Shown: positions 47,553-57,542, counted from the first letter of the stretch. The stretch is 64,000 bases of DNA from Halodesulfovibrio marinisediminis DSM 17456 (GCF_900129975.1 NZ_FSRG01000003.1:248001-312000); one strand, 5' to 3'. Numbers and translations are program-made. Notes: generated by a model not told the origin, from the sequence alone.

Positions 47553-48320
47553 GTGAAAAAATACCGCGGTGTTTTTTTAAAAAATGAGAAAGAAATTGGC
47601 CTCCTTCGGGAGGCCAATCGAATTGGTGCTATCATTCTTGACGTCCTGGGTGAACATGTTCGCCCAGGCGTTAAGACTATCTTTTTCCATGAGCTGACAA
47701 TGAATTTGTGTAAACAGTTCAATGTCAAACCAGCATTCCTTGGTCTCTATGGATTCCCGTATTCTTTATGCTGCTCAATTAACGAAGAAATCGTTCATGG
47801 TTTTCCTTCTGATCGCGAGTTGAAAGAGGGCGATATAGTTTCCTTTGATGTTGGTGTCTGCTATGAAGGTTTTTATGGTGACAACGCCAGGACTTTTGCG
47901 GTAGGAGCTGTATCGGAAAATGCTCAAAAGCTTATCGATGTAACTCGTGAGTCTCTCATGTTGGGCATCGAGCAAGCTCGTCCTGGAAATAATCTTAATG
48001 ATGTTTCCAGAGCTATTCAGGAACATGCTGAATCCCATGGTTTCGGTATTGTCCGTCGTTTCGTTGGGCACGGCATTGGTCGTAAGCTTCATGAAAAGCC
48101 GGAAGTTCCTAACTTTGTTCCGCAGGGCTCTGCGGGGCTCCCTTTGAAAGCTGGAATGGTTATTGCCATTGAACCTATGGTAACAGAAGGTTCATATGAC
48201 GTTGATATTCTTGACGACAAATGGACTGCAGTTACTAAAGATAGAAAGCTTTCTGCTCATTTTGAGCATTCTATTGCTATTACATCAGACGGCCCAGTTA
48301 TTTTGAGTTTGTCTGATTAA
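47553..48320 (+). CDS. map: Type I methionine aminopeptidase
   Basis: 255-residue cytosolic metalloprotease removing N-terminal Met. Metal ligands of the pita-bread fold are visible: the Asp of SFDVGVCYEGFYGDNARTF, His in FVGHGIGRKLHE, Glu in IAIEPM, and Glu in AHFEHSIAIT. GTG start at 47553, 2 bp after secY. A terminator-like hairpin follows before rpmJ. Confidence 0.97.
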   Translation: MKKYRGVFLKNEKEIGLLREANRIGAIILDVLGEHVRPGVKTIFFHELTMNLCKQFNVKPAFLGLYGFPYSLCCSINEEIVHGFPSDRELKEGDIVSFDVGVCYEGFYGDNARTFAVGAVSENAQKLIDVTRESLMLGIEQARPGNNLNDVSRAIQEHAESHGFGIVRRFVGHGIGRKLHEKPEVPNFVPQGSAGLPLKAGMVIAIEPMVTEGSYDVDILDDKWTAVTKDRKLSAHFEHSIAITSDGPVILSLSD

Positions 48321-48382
48321 TTGAGTCAATACTTGTTATTTGTGTTGACTACTTGTGGAACTTGGTGTTACTGACCTCAGTT

Positions 48383-48407
48383 CTGGGCTTGTTCAAGCTC
48401 AGTTTTT
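48383..48407 (+). terminator. Terminator or attenuator between map and rpmJ
   Basis: ctgggctt (48383-48390) pairs with aagctcag (48395-48402), one G-T pair, loop of four, then five Ts. It divides the spc genes from the alpha genes in a 121-bp gap. Partial termination would lower output of rpmJ-rpsM onward. A TTGACT box at about 48346 with TTACTG 17 bp later is a weak promoter nearby. Confidence 0.5.
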
Positions 48408-48441
48408 GTTGTGTCAGAAGATCCAGACTATGGAGTCAAAG

Positions 48442-48555
48442 ATGAAAGTCAGGCCTTCAGTTAAGAAAATGTGCTCTAAGTGCAAGGTTATCCGGCGCAA
48501 GGGCATCCTGAGAGTCATTTGCGAAAATCCCCGACATAAACAGCGTCAGGGCTAA
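48442..48555 (+). CDS. rpmJ: 50S ribosomal protein L36
   Basis: 37 residues. [21 protein letters not shown]... with CSKC, a third Cys and a His gives the zinc-binding C+ form of L36. GGAG lies upstream of the ATG at 48442; the longer frame from 48355 runs through the terminator hairpin and is not used. Confidence 0.96.
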   Translation: MKVRPSVKKMCSKCKVIRRKGILRVICENPRHKQRQG

Positions 48556-48573
48556 GCATACCAGGAGTAAATT

Positions 48574-48945
48574 GTGGCTCGAATTGCAGGTGTAGATCTC
48601 CCAAGAGGTAAGCGTGCAGATATCGCTCTTACCTACATCTTCGGCATCGGTCGTCATACCGCTCTCCAGATCCTCGACACCGTTGGTGTTGACTGGACAC
48701 GTAATATTGATGACGTGACTGCAGAAGAAGTTAACGAGATCCGTAAAGTTATTGAGCAGGACTACAAGGTAGAGGGTGACCTCCGCCGTGAAGTTTCTTC
48801 CAACATTAAGCGTCTTATGGACTCCGGTTGTTACCGTGGTCTTCGTCACCGTCGCGGTCTTCCTGTGAACGGTCAGCGCACTAAGACCAACTCACGTACC
48901 CGTAAAGGTCCACGTCGAGCTGTTGTTGGTAAGAAGAAGAAGTAA
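48574..48945 (+). CDS. rpsM: 30S ribosomal protein S13
   Basis: 123 residues. GTG start at 48574 after [35 protein letters not shown] and the C-terminal [27 protein letters not shown] segment are family features. Followed by a 161-bp structured gap, unlike the tight spacing elsewhere. Confidence 0.98.
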   Translation: MARIAGVDLPRGKRADIALTYIFGIGRHTALQILDTVGVDWTRNIDDVTAEEVNEIRKVIEQDYKVEGDLRREVSSNIKRLMDSGCYRGLRHRRGLPVNGQRTKTNSRTRKGPRRAVVGKKKK

Positions 48946-49106
48946 GTCCATCCTCATGTAGGATCAGGCGTGGAATCTCTCCCGAGCTAAGGGTGCTTTC
49001 AGATGATGCAACTCCTTAGACCCGGCGTATCACGGCTTAGTCATACTAAGCTCGTATGAGGTTCCCAACCCCATCTATCAATTAATCTAGTTGAGAGAGT
49101 ATAGTT
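48946..49106 (+). promoter_or_regulatory. Structured 161-nt spacer between rpsM and rpsK (candidate ribosomal protein leader)
   Basis: Three successive hairpins: ctaagg-gtgc (48987-48996) with gca-ac-ccttag (49008-49019); gcttagt (49035-49041) with actaagc (49045-49051); atgaggtt (49056-49063) with aaccccat (49067-49074, one mismatch). No gene fits. Autoregulation by S4, S11 or another alpha-operon protein is the natural guess; no known leader family was recognised. Confidence 0.5.
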
Positions 49107-49496
49107 ATGGCTAGACCCAAGCGTACGGGCAAGAAAAAAGAAAGAAAGAATATTCCCGTAGGGATCGCCCATATCCAGGCTACCTTCAACAATACCATTA
49201 TTACCTTTACCGACACCCGTGGTAACGCAGTAAGTTGGGCATCCGCAGGCCAGTCTGGCTTTAAAGGTTCCCGTAAGTCTACTCCGTTTGCTGCTCAGGT
49301 TGCAGCTGATACTGCAGCTAAAAAAGCACAGGAAAACGGAATGCGTACTGTCGGTATCTACGTCAAAGGTCCAGGTACCGGTCGCGAAGCCGCCATGCGT
49401 GCTATCAACGCTGCTGGATTCAAGGTTGCGTTCATTCGTGACGTAACCCCGATCCCTCACAATGGCTGCCGTCCACCTAAGAGACGTCGCGTCTAA
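49107..49496 (+). CDS. rpsK: 30S ribosomal protein S11
   Basis: 129 residues, platform protein. [47 protein letters not shown] and the ending [19 protein letters not shown] are unmistakable. First gene after the structured spacer. Confidence 0.98.
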   Translation: MARPKRTGKKKERKNIPVGIAHIQATFNNTIITFTDTRGNAVSWASAGQSGFKGSRKSTPFAAQVAADTAAKKAQENGMRTVGIYVKGPGTGREAAMRAINAAGFKVAFIRDVTPIPHNGCRPPKRRRV

Positions 49497-49513
49497 TACA
49501 AGAGGAGATTGTT

Positions 49514-50140
49514 TTGGCTAAATATAATGGTGCTAAGTGTCGTATTTGTCGACGCGAAGGTTCAAAGTTATTCCTGAAAGGCGATCGCTGTTACACTGAT
49601 AAATGCGCATTTGACCGTCGTCCATACGCACCTGGACAGGCTGGTCGTGCTCGTAAAAAAGTAAGCGATTACGCAGTAATGCTGCGCGAAAAGCAGAAAG
49701 TTCGTCGTATGTACGGCATTCTCGAAAAGCAGTTCCGCAGCTACTTTAAAAAGGCTGACATGCAGAAAGGCGTTACTGGTGAAAACCTCCTCGCTCTTCT
49801 CGAACGTCGTCTTGACAACGTGGTTTACCGTCTCGGTTATGCTAACTCCCGTCAGCAGGCTCGTCAGATGGTTCGTCACGGCGTATTTACACTCAACAAC
49901 CGTCAGGCAAACATTCCTTCTATGCAGGTGAAAGTTGGTGACGAAATCGTTGTTGTAGAAAAACATCGTAAAGATCCAGTTCTGGCGGAAGCTCAGGAAG
50001 TTATCGCTCGTCGCGGTTGTCCAAATTGGCTGGAAGTTGACGCCCCTAACTTCAAGGGTTCCGTTAAGGCTCTGCCTCAGCGCGAAGACATTCAGTTCCC
50101 AATTCAAGAACAGCTGATTGTCGAGCTCTACTCCAAATAA
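49514..50140 (+). CDS. rpsD: 30S ribosomal protein S4, zinc-cysteine form
   Basis: 208 residues from a TTG start at 49514 with AGAGGAG upstream. Four Cys near the N-terminus (CRIC ... DRCYTDKC) indicate the zinc-binding form. S4 RNA-binding domain: [34 protein letters not shown]4 is the alpha-operon repressor in E. coli. Confidence 0.98.
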   Translation: MAKYNGAKCRICRREGSKLFLKGDRCYTDKCAFDRRPYAPGQAGRARKKVSDYAVMLREKQKVRRMYGILEKQFRSYFKKADMQKGVTGENLLALLERRLDNVVYRLGYANSRQQARQMVRHGVFTLNNRQANIPSMQVKVGDEIVVVEKHRKDPVLAEAQEVIARRGCPNWLEVDAPNFKGSVKALPQREDIQFPIQEQLIVELYSK

Positions 50141-50153
50141 GCGGGTTTAAAGC

Positions 50154-51197
50154 ATGCTCATCAAACAAGGCGACAGAACTATTAATACTCGCAACTGGTC
50201 TGAGTTGGTTAAACCGGACACCATTGCGCGTATCGGCGAAGGCAACACTCAGTACGGCAAGTTTGTATGCGAGCCTCTCGAACGTGGGTACGGTAACACT
50301 ATCGGTAACTCATTGCGTCGAGTGTTACTTGCATCCCTTCAGGGCGCTGCCGCTGTTGCAGTAAAAATGTCTGGCGTACATCATGAGTTCACCACCATTG
50401 AAGGTGTACTTGAAGATGTTACTGACATTGTACTGAACCTTAAGTCAGTACGTTTTGCTATGGACACTGAAGAGCCTCAGCGTATTGAGTTCACAGTGAA
50501 CAAGCAGGGCGCTGTAACCGCCGAAGCCATTCAGGGCAACCAGCACGTAATGGTTCTCAATCCGGAACAGCCATTGTTTACTCTGACCGAGGACAAAGAA
50601 GTTACCTTTGAACTCGAAATCAGAATGGGTAAGGGCTACGTGCCAGCTGACATGCACGAAGGACTTAGCGATGAGATTGGTCTTATCAAACTTGACGCAA
50701 GTTTTTCTCCAGTTCGCAAGGTTGCCTACACTGTTGAGCAGGCCCGTGTCGGCCAGATGACCAACTATGACAAGCTCATCCTCGAGGTTTGGACTGATGG
50801 TTCAGTTTCCCCTGAGGATGCCATTGCCTACAGTGCAAAGATCATTAAAGAACAGATCTCTGTTTTCATTAACTTCGACGAACGTATCTCTGAAGAAGAA
50901 AACGAACAGGCTGCTGCTGATAGCGGTCTGAACGAAAACCTCTTCAAAGGCATCGACGAGCTCGAACTTTCCGTTCGTGCTACTAACTGCCTGAAGAGTG
51001 CAAACGTTGCATTAGTTGGTGAACTTGTTCAGCGCACTGAATCTGAAATGCTTAAAACCAAAAACTTTGGCCGTAAGTCACTCGATGAAATCCGTCGTGT
51101 ACTTGGCGAAATGGGTTTGGATTTCGGCATGCAAGTTGAAGGCTTTGAGAAGAAATACCAGGATTGGTTGAAGAGGAAGCAGCAAAATGAGGCATAG
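50154..51197 (+). CDS. rpoA: RNA polymerase alpha subunit
   Basis: 347 residues. N-terminal dimerisation domain ([32 protein letters not shown]), linker, and C-terminal domain binding UP elements and activators ([42 protein letters not shown]). Overlaps rplQ by 11 bp. Confidence 0.98.
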   Translation: MLIKQGDRTINTRNWSELVKPDTIARIGEGNTQYGKFVCEPLERGYGNTIGNSLRRVLLASLQGAAAVAVKMSGVHHEFTTIEGVLEDVTDIVLNLKSVRFAMDTEEPQRIEFTVNKQGAVTAEAIQGNQHVMVLNPEQPLFTLTEDKEVTFELEIRMGKGYVPADMHEGLSDEIGLIKLDASFSPVRKVAYTVEQARVGQMTNYDKLILEVWTDGSVSPEDAIAYSAKIIKEQISVFINFDERISEEENEQAAADSGLNENLFKGIDELELSVRATNCLKSANVALVGELVQRTESEMLKTKNFGRKSLDEIRRVLGEMGLDFGMQVEGFEKKYQDWLKRKQQNEA

Positions 51198-51642
51198 CAA
51201 ATCTGGAAAGAAATTCAGCAGAACTCCTGCACATCGCAAGGCTATGTTCCGTAACATGGCGAAGTCTCTGCTGACTCATTACTCTCTTCGTACCACCGTG
51301 GTTAAAGCTAAAAGCCTGCGTGGCGTTGTTGAGCCCCTGATTACTCTTGCTAAACGCAATGATCTTCATGCTCGCCGTCAGGCTTACAAAGTTCTTGGTT
51401 CTCACCAGCTCGTTAAGGCTCTGTTCGATGAAATCGGACCGCTTTTCGAAGGTGTACCAGGCGGCTACACACGCGTTATTAAGCTCTCTACTCCACGTAA
51501 AGGCGATAACGCACCTATGGCTGTTATTGAACTTATCCGCAAGCCCGGTGTAGAAGAATCTGAGTCCGCAGCTCCTATGAGCAAGGAACAGAAAGACGAA
51601 GCAGTTAAACAGGCTGTAGAAGCTGCAACCGCAGCTGAATAA
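51187..51642 (+). CDS. rplQ: 50S ribosomal protein L17
   Basis: 151 residues; somewhat longer than the ~120 common form because of an acidic, Ala-rich C-terminal tail ([19 protein letters not shown]). [29 protein letters not shown] start is diagnostic. Last gene of the ribosomal protein cluster; terminator 30 bp on. Confidence 0.98.
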   Translation: MRHSKSGKKFSRTPAHRKAMFRNMAKSLLTHYSLRTTVVKAKSLRGVVEPLITLAKRNDLHARRQAYKVLGSHQLVKALFDEIGPLFEGVPGGYTRVIKLSTPRKGDNAPMAVIELIRKPGVEESESAAPMSKEQKDEAVKQAVEAATAAE

Positions 51643-51672
51643 TCTGTTATACTGAATCGCACTATGCATATC

Positions 51673-51703
51673 AAAGGCCGTTGTTTTACAACGGCCTTTT
51701 TTT
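51673..51703 (+). terminator. Intrinsic terminator of the ribosomal protein/rpoA operon
   Basis: aaaggccgttgt (51673-51684) pairs perfectly with 51688-51699, loop of three, seven Ts. Confidence 0.9.
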
Positions 51704-51745
51704 ATGTCTGTTGCAGTATTTTGTTTTTCGATGTATTCAATAGAT

Positions 51746-52672
51746 ATGATTGATTACAGAAAGTTAGAAGCGTTTTGTAAGGTTTATGAGTTGCAGAGTT
51801 TTTCCCGCGCAGGGAAAGACCTTTTTTTATCGCAACCGACTATAAGTGCTCATGTTTCAGCTCTTGAGTCTGAGTTAAACGTCCCGCTTTTGGATAGGAT
51901 GGGGCGAACCGTTCTGCCTACAGAAGCGGGTACAATTCTGTATAAATATGCCAAGAAAGCTTTCTCGGCTCTTGATGCTGCCCGCGCTGAAATTGCACAG
52001 CTGCATGACGAGATTGCCGGTGAAATTATTATTGGTGGCAGTACAATACCTGCTCATTATCTATTACCACGAGTGATGGCTAAGTACATGTTGAAAAATA
52101 CCAACGTGGACGTTTCGCTTAAAGTTGCAGATTCTGAGGCAGTTATTCAAATGCTGTCACAAGGTGAGCTTTCTGTCGGAGTGGTAGGTGCTTTTGAGAA
52201 TGACCCTGAACTGACTTTCATCCCTATTGTTGATGATGAGTTGGTTGTTATCGCTTCACCTTCTTATGCTTCGATAAAAGAACCATTGTCTGCAGAAACA
52301 TTGGCAGAGCATAGTTGGGTGATGCGTGAGCGTGGCTCAGGTACGAGAAAAACCTTTGCGAATGCTCTTGCCGAGCATAATGTTGATATCCGTTCACTTC
52401 CTTCTGTGGTTCAGGTTGAATCAACCAATGCGGTTATTCAATTTGTTAAGGCGGGAATGGGGTTATCTATTACTTCCAAGCTTGCAGTTTCGGCAGAGGT
52501 TGAGCGAGGAGATTTGGTAATTCTTCCCGTTTCAAACATGAAGCTTAAGCGTCAATTTTTCTGCGTTTATCACAATCGTCGTCATTATTTCCCTGCTATC
52601 CATAGCTTTATTCAATTTTTAAAGGATGAAACACGCTCTATGCGAGTTGATTCAGGTGCTGTGCATGACTAA
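51746..52672 (+). CDS. LysR-family regulator linked to selenium metabolism
   Basis: 308 residues. N-terminal winged helix: MIDYRKLEAFCKVYELQSFSRAGKDLFLSQPTISAHVSALE; the remainder is the periplasmic-binding-protein-like effector domain. The ATG at 51746 gives the normal LysR N-terminus, though no clear ribosome site precedes it; upstream in-frame starts run into the terminator of rplQ. Its last codons overlap the selD start by 8 bases, so the two are translationally coupled. A LysR group associated with selenium genes is known, and the context suggests this is a member. The effector is unknown. Confidence 0.85.
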   Translation: MIDYRKLEAFCKVYELQSFSRAGKDLFLSQPTISAHVSALESELNVPLLDRMGRTVLPTEAGTILYKYAKKAFSALDAARAEIAQLHDEIAGEIIIGGSTIPAHYLLPRVMAKYMLKNTNVDVSLKVADSEAVIQMLSQGELSVGVVGAFENDPELTFIPIVDDELVVIASPSYASIKEPLSAETLAEHSWVMRERGSGTRKTFANALAEHNVDIRSLPSVVQVESTNAVIQFVKAGMGLSITSKLAVSAEVERGDLVILPVSNMKLKRQFFCVYHNRRHYFPAIHSFIQFLKDETRSMRVDSGAVHD

Positions 52673-53726
52673 GCCTACTGTTAAAATGGTAGATACTGTT
52701 AAAGCTGCTGGTTGAGCAGCGAAAATTTCTCCAGGGGACCTGGAGGAGATTTTACAGTCCCTGCCGCATGCTAGAGAGAATGAACAGGGTAGGGTGCTCA
52801 CCGGTACAAGTAACAATGAGGATGCAGCAATACTGTCTTTTCCGGCAGGAAAGGCAATTGTGCAGACTCTTGATTTTTTTACTCCCATTGTGAACGATCC
52901 ATATCGCTTCGGGCAAATTGCTGCAGCGAACTCGCTATCTGATGTTTATGCGATGGGTGGTACTCCCTGGTGCGCGATGAATATCGTATGCTTCCCGGTG
53001 AAAAGTATGTCCAAGGATATGCTGAGTGAAATTATTCGTGGTGGATACGATAAGATTGTCGAGGCAGGAGCAGTGCTTGCGGGGGGACACAGTGTCGAGG
53101 ATGCAGAAATCAAATACGGATTGTCTGTAACAGGCTATGTTGAGCCGGATGCATATACATCCAATGCTGGTTTGCAGCAGGGAGACGTGCTTATTCTTAC
53201 TAAACCTGTAGGTACCGGTGTCCTTGCTACTGGTGTAAAAGCCAGTTGGGATGGCTGTGAAGAAATGGAAGAGCTTCTGTATAGCTGGGCTGCAAGATTG
53301 AACAATGTTGGTGGCGAGCTTATTCAAAAAATGAAGTTGAAAGCAGCGACGGATGTTACAGGTTTTGGACTGGGCGGGCATCTTGTTGAAATGGCACAAG
53401 CATCAAAAGCACTTGTAGCTATTGACTCTGAGGCCATTCCTGTGCTTGATAAGGCGCTTGAGCTGGCAAGTATGGGACTAGTGCCGGAAGGTAGCCACGC
53501 AAATAAACAGCATTGTAAAAATGCAACAGAAGTTGCTGAGGGTGTTGACTCTTTGCGGGTTGATCTTATATTTGACGCTCAGACATCAGGTGGGCTGGTC
53601 TTGGCAGTTCCTGAAGAGCGTGTCGAAGAGGCCGTTTCTTTCCTTACAGAACGGGGCGAGATGGCTGCTGTGATCGGCAAGGTGTTAAAAAGCGGTACAG
53701 AATGCGGAACGTTACTAATCAGATAG
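52665..53726 (+). CDS. selD: Selenophosphate synthase, itself a selenoprotein
   Basis: 353 residues read through TGA at 52713-52715 (Sec17), in the position of the catalytic Cys17 of E. coli SelD: KAAG-Sec-AAKISP. After it the ATP-binding region follows (NEDAAILSFPAGKAIVQTLDFFTPIVNDPYRFGQIAAANSLSDVYAMGG) and the TDVTGFGLGGHLVEMA motif. Makes monoselenophosphate for Sec-tRNA charging. The ATG at 52665 overlaps the LysR gene stop; a second ATG at 52686 is possible. A gene caller that stops at TGA would begin at 52794 and lose the active site. A weak hairpin after the gene (53741-53760) may help end the transcript. Confidence 0.94.
52713..52745 (+). promoter_or_regulatory. UGA selenocysteine codon and SECIS hairpin of selD
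   Basis: ctccagg (52729-52735) pairs perfectly with cctggag (52739-52745) around loop GGA; the stem can be extended by aaat/attt with a bulge. The loop begins 20 bases after the TGA and contains the GG expected of SelB-recognised loops, though its GGA loop is smaller than the fdhF type. Confidence 0.75.
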
Positions 53727-53812
53727 TAATAATGAGGCAAGAAGGTTTGTAAGTACCTTCATCTACTTAGAGCTTTTTTTCACAAGAAATGCAAAAAATC
53801 GCATTTTAATGC

Positions 53813-53841
53813 TTGAACTCTGTGCGCAGCAATGGTAAATG
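53813..53841 (+). promoter_or_regulatory. Promoter candidate for tRNA-Leu
   Basis: TTGAAC (53813-53818), 17 bp, TAAATG (53836-53841), about 84 bp before the tRNA. Confidence 0.45.
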
Positions 53842-53924
53842 TCTGCGCCTTCGACATGTTACCAACCAAGCAAACAAGAACATACAAATTTTTGTTTCGG
53901 TAAATGTCATACATATGAATGAAT

Positions 53925-54009
53925 GCGAGAGTGGCGGAATTGGTAGACGCACCAGATTTAGGATCTGGCGGTTAATCCCGTGAGAGTTCGAGTCTCTCCT
54001 TTCGCACCA
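53925..54009 (+). tRNA. tRNA-Leu (anticodon UAG)
   Basis: 85-nt class II tRNA. Acceptor gcgagag pairs with ctttcgc (one G-T), followed by encoded ACCA. D-arm around ggcggaattggtagacgc; anticodon stem ccaga/tctgg around loop TTTAGGA, anticodon TAG; long variable arm (cggttaatcccg); T-arm gagagTTCGAgtctctc. All tRNA-Leu features fit. A weak hairpin with Ts at 54015-54062 follows before tig. Confidence 0.97.
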
Positions 54010-54090
54010 TATATTTCTATCCGGTACTTAACATCGTTGATGGCCGGAGAATTTTTCTAATTTTCCACTGGACAAGAAGGAGCGTGTGCC

Positions 54091-55404
54091 ATGGAATATA
54101 AAGTAGAAGATCTGTCTCCGGTTAAGAAACAGATTAATATTACTGTTCCTGTGGACGAGGTTAATGCTGCACTTGCTGCAACAATCGCAATGTACCGTAC
54201 CAACGTAGACCTCAAAGGTTTCCGTAAAGGTAAAGTACCTTCCAGCGTAATCGAAGGTCGCTTCAAGAAAGAAGTTTATTCTGAAGCAACTCAGGACCTC
54301 GTTAACGTACACATCAACGAAGTAATCGGTCAGGGTGAATTCTCTCCGGTTTCCCGTATTGACTTCGACGGCGGCGAACTCGTTCGTGATGAAGAGTTCA
54401 CTTACGCTATCTCCTTTGAAGTAATGCCTGAGTTTGACCTTCCAAACTACGAAGGTATTGATGTTGAAGAAGAAAAAGTTGTTGTAGACGAAACAGAAGT
54501 TGACGAAGTAATCGACCGTATCCGTGGCAACATGGCGGAAACTGTAGCAGTTGCTGAAACTCGCGCTGCGAAAGACGGTGAAATTGCTGTAATCGACTTT
54601 GCTGCTTACGAAAACGGTGAGCCTGTTGAAGGTGTATCCGCAGAAAACTTCCAGATGACTCTTGGCGACAAGCAGGCTCTCGAAGATTTCGAAGCCCTCG
54701 TTAAAACAATCACTGTTGGTGAGTCCGGTGAAGGCGAAGTTACCTTCCCTGAAGACTTCATCAATCCTGAGTTTGCAGGTAAATCTGTAACCATGAAAGT
54801 GACTGTACACGCTATTCAGGAGAAAAAACTTCCTGAACTCAACGACGAACTCGCTAAGAAAGCTGGTGGTTTCGATTCCGTTGAAAAAATGCGTGAAGCT
54901 GTAGTAGAATCCTACAAAAGCAGCCGCAATCAGCTCAACAAATCTCAGGCTCAGAAAACCATGCTTGATACCCTCTTGAAAACTGTTGAATTTCCTCTTC
55001 CAGATTCTATGGTTGACGGTCATGTTGACAGCCTTATTCAGGAACGCATCGAACGTCTCGAGCGTCAGGGTAAGTCTATTGAATCTCTTGGTAAAACTCC
55101 TGAAGAGCTTCGCGCAGAAGTTCGTCCAGAAGCAGAAGAGATTGCAAAAACTCAGGTTTTCCTTATCTCAGTAGCTAAGAAAGAAGGCGTTGAAGTAACT
55201 GACCAGGAAGTTGATATGCAGCTTCACCAGATCGCAATGCGTGCAGGTCAGGAATTCCACGTAGTTAAAGATTACTACTCCAAAAACAACCTTCTCTTCA
55301 GCCTTCGTGACCGTCTCCTCGCTGACAAAGCTATGGACGCAATCTACGAAAAAGCTAACGTTACTGAAGTTGAGCCAAAGAAAGAAGAAGAAAAAGAAGA
55401 CTAA
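54091..55404 (+). CDS. tig: Trigger factor, ribosome-associated chaperone and prolyl isomerase
   Basis: 437 residues. Ribosome-binding tail domain with signature FRKGKVPSSVIEGRF (the GFRxGxxP motif that docks on L23), a PPIase domain (EIAVIDFAAYENGEPVEGVSAENFQMTLGD), and a long helical chaperone domain ending in a Lys/Glu-rich tail. Starts with AAGGAG upstream. First of the tig-clpP-clpX-lon group, an order conserved across proteobacteria. Confidence 0.97.
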   Translation: MEYKVEDLSPVKKQINITVPVDEVNAALAATIAMYRTNVDLKGFRKGKVPSSVIEGRFKKEVYSEATQDLVNVHINEVIGQGEFSPVSRIDFDGGELVRDEEFTYAISFEVMPEFDLPNYEGIDVEEEKVVVDETEVDEVIDRIRGNMAETVAVAETRAAKDGEIAVIDFAAYENGEPVEGVSAENFQMTLGDKQALEDFEALVKTITVGESGEGEVTFPEDFINPEFAGKSVTMKVTVHAIQEKKLPELNDELAKKAGGFDSVEKMREAVVESYKSSRNQLNKSQAQKTMLDTLLKTVEFPLPDSMVDGHVDSLIQERIERLERQGKSIESLGKTPEELRAEVRPEAEEIAKTQVFLISVAKKEGVEVTDQEVDMQLHQIAMRAGQEFHVVKDYYSKNNLLFSLRDRLLADKAMDAIYEKANVTEVEPKKEEEKED

Positions 55405-55439
55405 GCTTTCTCTTTCCTTTCTTCAGACTTTACAATCTA

Positions 55440-55472
55440 AACGGGGCGGCATATATGCTTGCCCCGTTTTTT
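55440..55472 (+). terminator. Intrinsic terminator after tig
   Basis: aacggggc pairs with gccccgtt around an inner gca/tgc stem, then six Ts. Confidence 0.85.
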
Positions 55473-55561
55473 GCTTTATATTGCAAGTTATCACAAATTG
55501 AGTCTCTTTGCTTCTTGAGCAGTTGGGTCAACTTCTGCTAGGTTGCTATAAGTCCGTTTGT

Positions 55562-55590
55562 TTGGACGGGTGGTACGCGTCAGTTATATA
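55562..55590 (+). promoter_or_regulatory. Promoter of clpP-clpX
   Basis: TTGGAC (55562-55567), 17 bp, TATATA (55585-55590), about 75 bp before clpP. No heat-shock (sigma-32) consensus is seen. Confidence 0.6.
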
Positions 55591-55665
55591 TAATGCGTAC
55601 ATTCGCTGCCCTTTCTTTTTCCAAGCCTACAACACATACTTTTTTACCACTGTTAGGAGTGCGTT

Positions 55666-56268
55666 ATGGCAGTGCCTATTGTTATTGAAACCACCGGTCG
55701 GTCTGAACGTGCCTACGATATTTACTCCCGTTTGCTTAAAGACCGGATTATTCTCCTTGGAACTCCAATTGACGATCAGATCGCTTCTTTGATTTGCGCT
55801 CAGCTCCTGTTCCTGGAATCAGAGAATCCTGAAAAAGAAATTTACATGTACATTAACTCTCCCGGCGGCTCTGTAACCGCAGGGATGGCAATTTACGATA
55901 CCATGCAGTACATTTCTGCGCCTGTTGCGACGCTGTGCATGGGACAAGCTGCAAGCATGGGCGCATTGCTGCTCGCTGCCGGTGCTGAAGGCAAACGTTT
56001 TTCTTTGCCTCATAGCCGTATAATGATCCATCAGCCTCTTGGTGGAATTCAGGGGCAGGCAACGGATATTGATATCCACGCTAAAGAAATTTTGCGGTTG
56101 AAAGACTCCTTGAACGGTATTCTTGCTCATCACACAGGCAAGGCGATTGAAACCGTTGTGGAACATACAGAACGTGATTACTTCATGGGTGCGGAGCAAG
56201 CTAAGGACTTCGGCATTATCGACGAAATCCTCGTATCCCGTAATGACATTCTCAAAAACGAGAAGTAG
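55666..56268 (+). CDS. clpP: ATP-dependent Clp protease, proteolytic subunit
   Basis: 200-residue serine protease forming the tetradecameric chamber. Catalytic Ser97 in [13 protein letters not shown] and His122 in SRIMIHQP are seen; the catalytic Asp lies near residue 170. TTAGGAG lies before the ATG. clpX follows after 11 bp. Confidence 0.97.
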   Translation: MAVPIVIETTGRSERAYDIYSRLLKDRIILLGTPIDDQIASLICAQLLFLESENPEKEIYMYINSPGGSVTAGMAIYDTMQYISAPVATLCMGQAASMGALLLAAGAEGKRFSLPHSRIMIHQPLGGIQGQATDIDIHAKEILRLKDSLNGILAHHTGKAIETVVEHTERDYFMGAEQAKDFGIIDEILVSRNDILKNEK

Positions 56269-56279
56269 TGGAATAGCCT

Positions 56280-57530
56280 ATGGATAAAAACTCTATCGAA
56301 CAAAACGAAGAGCTCAATTGCACTTTCTGTGGCAAGAGTCAGGAGCAGGTTGCTCGACTTATCGCAGGTCCGGAAGTCTACATTTGTGACGAGTGTATCG
56401 CTCTTTGTAACGAAATTATCGCGCAGGAAGGCGCTGAAGTCACTGAAGATGACGGTAAGCTACTTACTCCTGAGGAAATTAAAAGTAAGCTCGACGAGTA
56501 TGTTATCGGGCAGCATCAGGCAAAGAAAATTTTGTCTGTAGCTGTACACAACCACTACAAGCGTGTGTTCTATGAGCATAAGCTTGGTGATGTTGAGCTT
56601 GAAAAAAGTAACATTCTTCTTGCTGGTCCTTCCGGTAGTGGTAAGACCTTGCTTGCAAAGACCTTGGCGCGCACTCTCAACGTTCCATTTGCCATTGCTG
56701 ATGCAACGACCCTTACTGAGGCTGGATATGTTGGTGAAGACGTAGAGAACATTCTTGTGCAGCTTTTGCAGAATGCTGATTACGACATTGAAGCCGCTTC
56801 CAAAGGCATTATCTACATTGATGAGATCGATAAGATCTCCCGTAAAGGTGACGGACCATCCATCACCCGTGACGTATCCGGTGAAGGTGTACAGCAGGCA
56901 CTGCTTAAAATTATTGAAGGTACAGTAGCAAACATTCCTCCTAAAGGTGGCCGTAAGCATCCACAGCAGGAGTTTATCCGCATGGATACGTCCAATATCC
57001 TGTTTATTGTCGGTGGTGCGTTCATTGGTCTTGATAAGATCATTGAAAACCGCATGAGCGGCAAGGCAATGGGCTTTGGTGCAAAGATTACCTCCAAGGA
57101 AGATTTGTCTTACACTTCTTTGCTGACGCAGGTACAGCCGAACGATCTTGTTAAGTTCGGTCTGATTCCTGAATTTATTGGTCGTATTCCTGTAATTACT
57201 TGTGTTGAAGAACTCGGTGAAGATGACCTCGTACGCATTCTAACTGAGCCTAAAAACGCACTTGTTCGTCAGTACCAGAAACTCTTTGAATTCGACAAAG
57301 TTTCATTACGCATTACCACAAATGCCCTTAAGGCTATTGCTCGTCAGGCAATTGACCGTAAGACCGGTGCGAGGGGGCTGCGTAACGTTATGGAAACTAT
57401 AATGCTCGAGATTATGTACCACCTTCCTTCCCTCAAAGGGGTTAAGGAGTGTGTTGTAAACAGAGCGGTAGTTGAAGAAGGAAAAGAGCCAATGCTCATT
57501 TATGAGAATGAGGCGAAAACGGCATCCTAA
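56280..57530 (+). CDS. clpX: ClpX, ATPase and specificity subunit of ClpXP
   Basis: 416 residues. N-terminal zinc domain with Cys14, 17, 36, 39 (CTFC...CDEC); AAA+ core with Walker A GPSGSGKT (116-123), Walker B YIDEIDKI, and sensor motifs including [21 protein letters not shown] at the end. It unfolds tagged proteins into ClpP. Cotranscribed with clpP. Confidence 0.97.
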   Translation: MDKNSIEQNEELNCTFCGKSQEQVARLIAGPEVYICDECIALCNEIIAQEGAEVTEDDGKLLTPEEIKSKLDEYVIGQHQAKKILSVAVHNHYKRVFYEHKLGDVELEKSNILLAGPSGSGKTLLAKTLARTLNVPFAIADATTLTEAGYVGEDVENILVQLLQNADYDIEAASKGIIYIDEIDKISRKGDGPSITRDVSGEGVQQALLKIIEGTVANIPPKGGRKHPQQEFIRMDTSNILFIVGGAFIGLDKIIENRMSGKAMGFGAKITSKEDLSYTSLLTQVQPNDLVKFGLIPEFIGRIPVITCVEELGEDDLVRILTEPKNALVRQYQKLFEFDKVSLRITTNALKAIARQAIDRKTGARGLRNVMETIMLEIMYHLPSLKGVKECVVNRAVVEEGKEPMLIYENEAKTAS

Positions 57531-57542
57531 TCAGGTAGTTAT

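Noticed and set aside
53741-53780. Terminator after selD
   Set aside because: The six-base stem is followed by a T-run only 13 bases later, too far for a confident intrinsic terminator.
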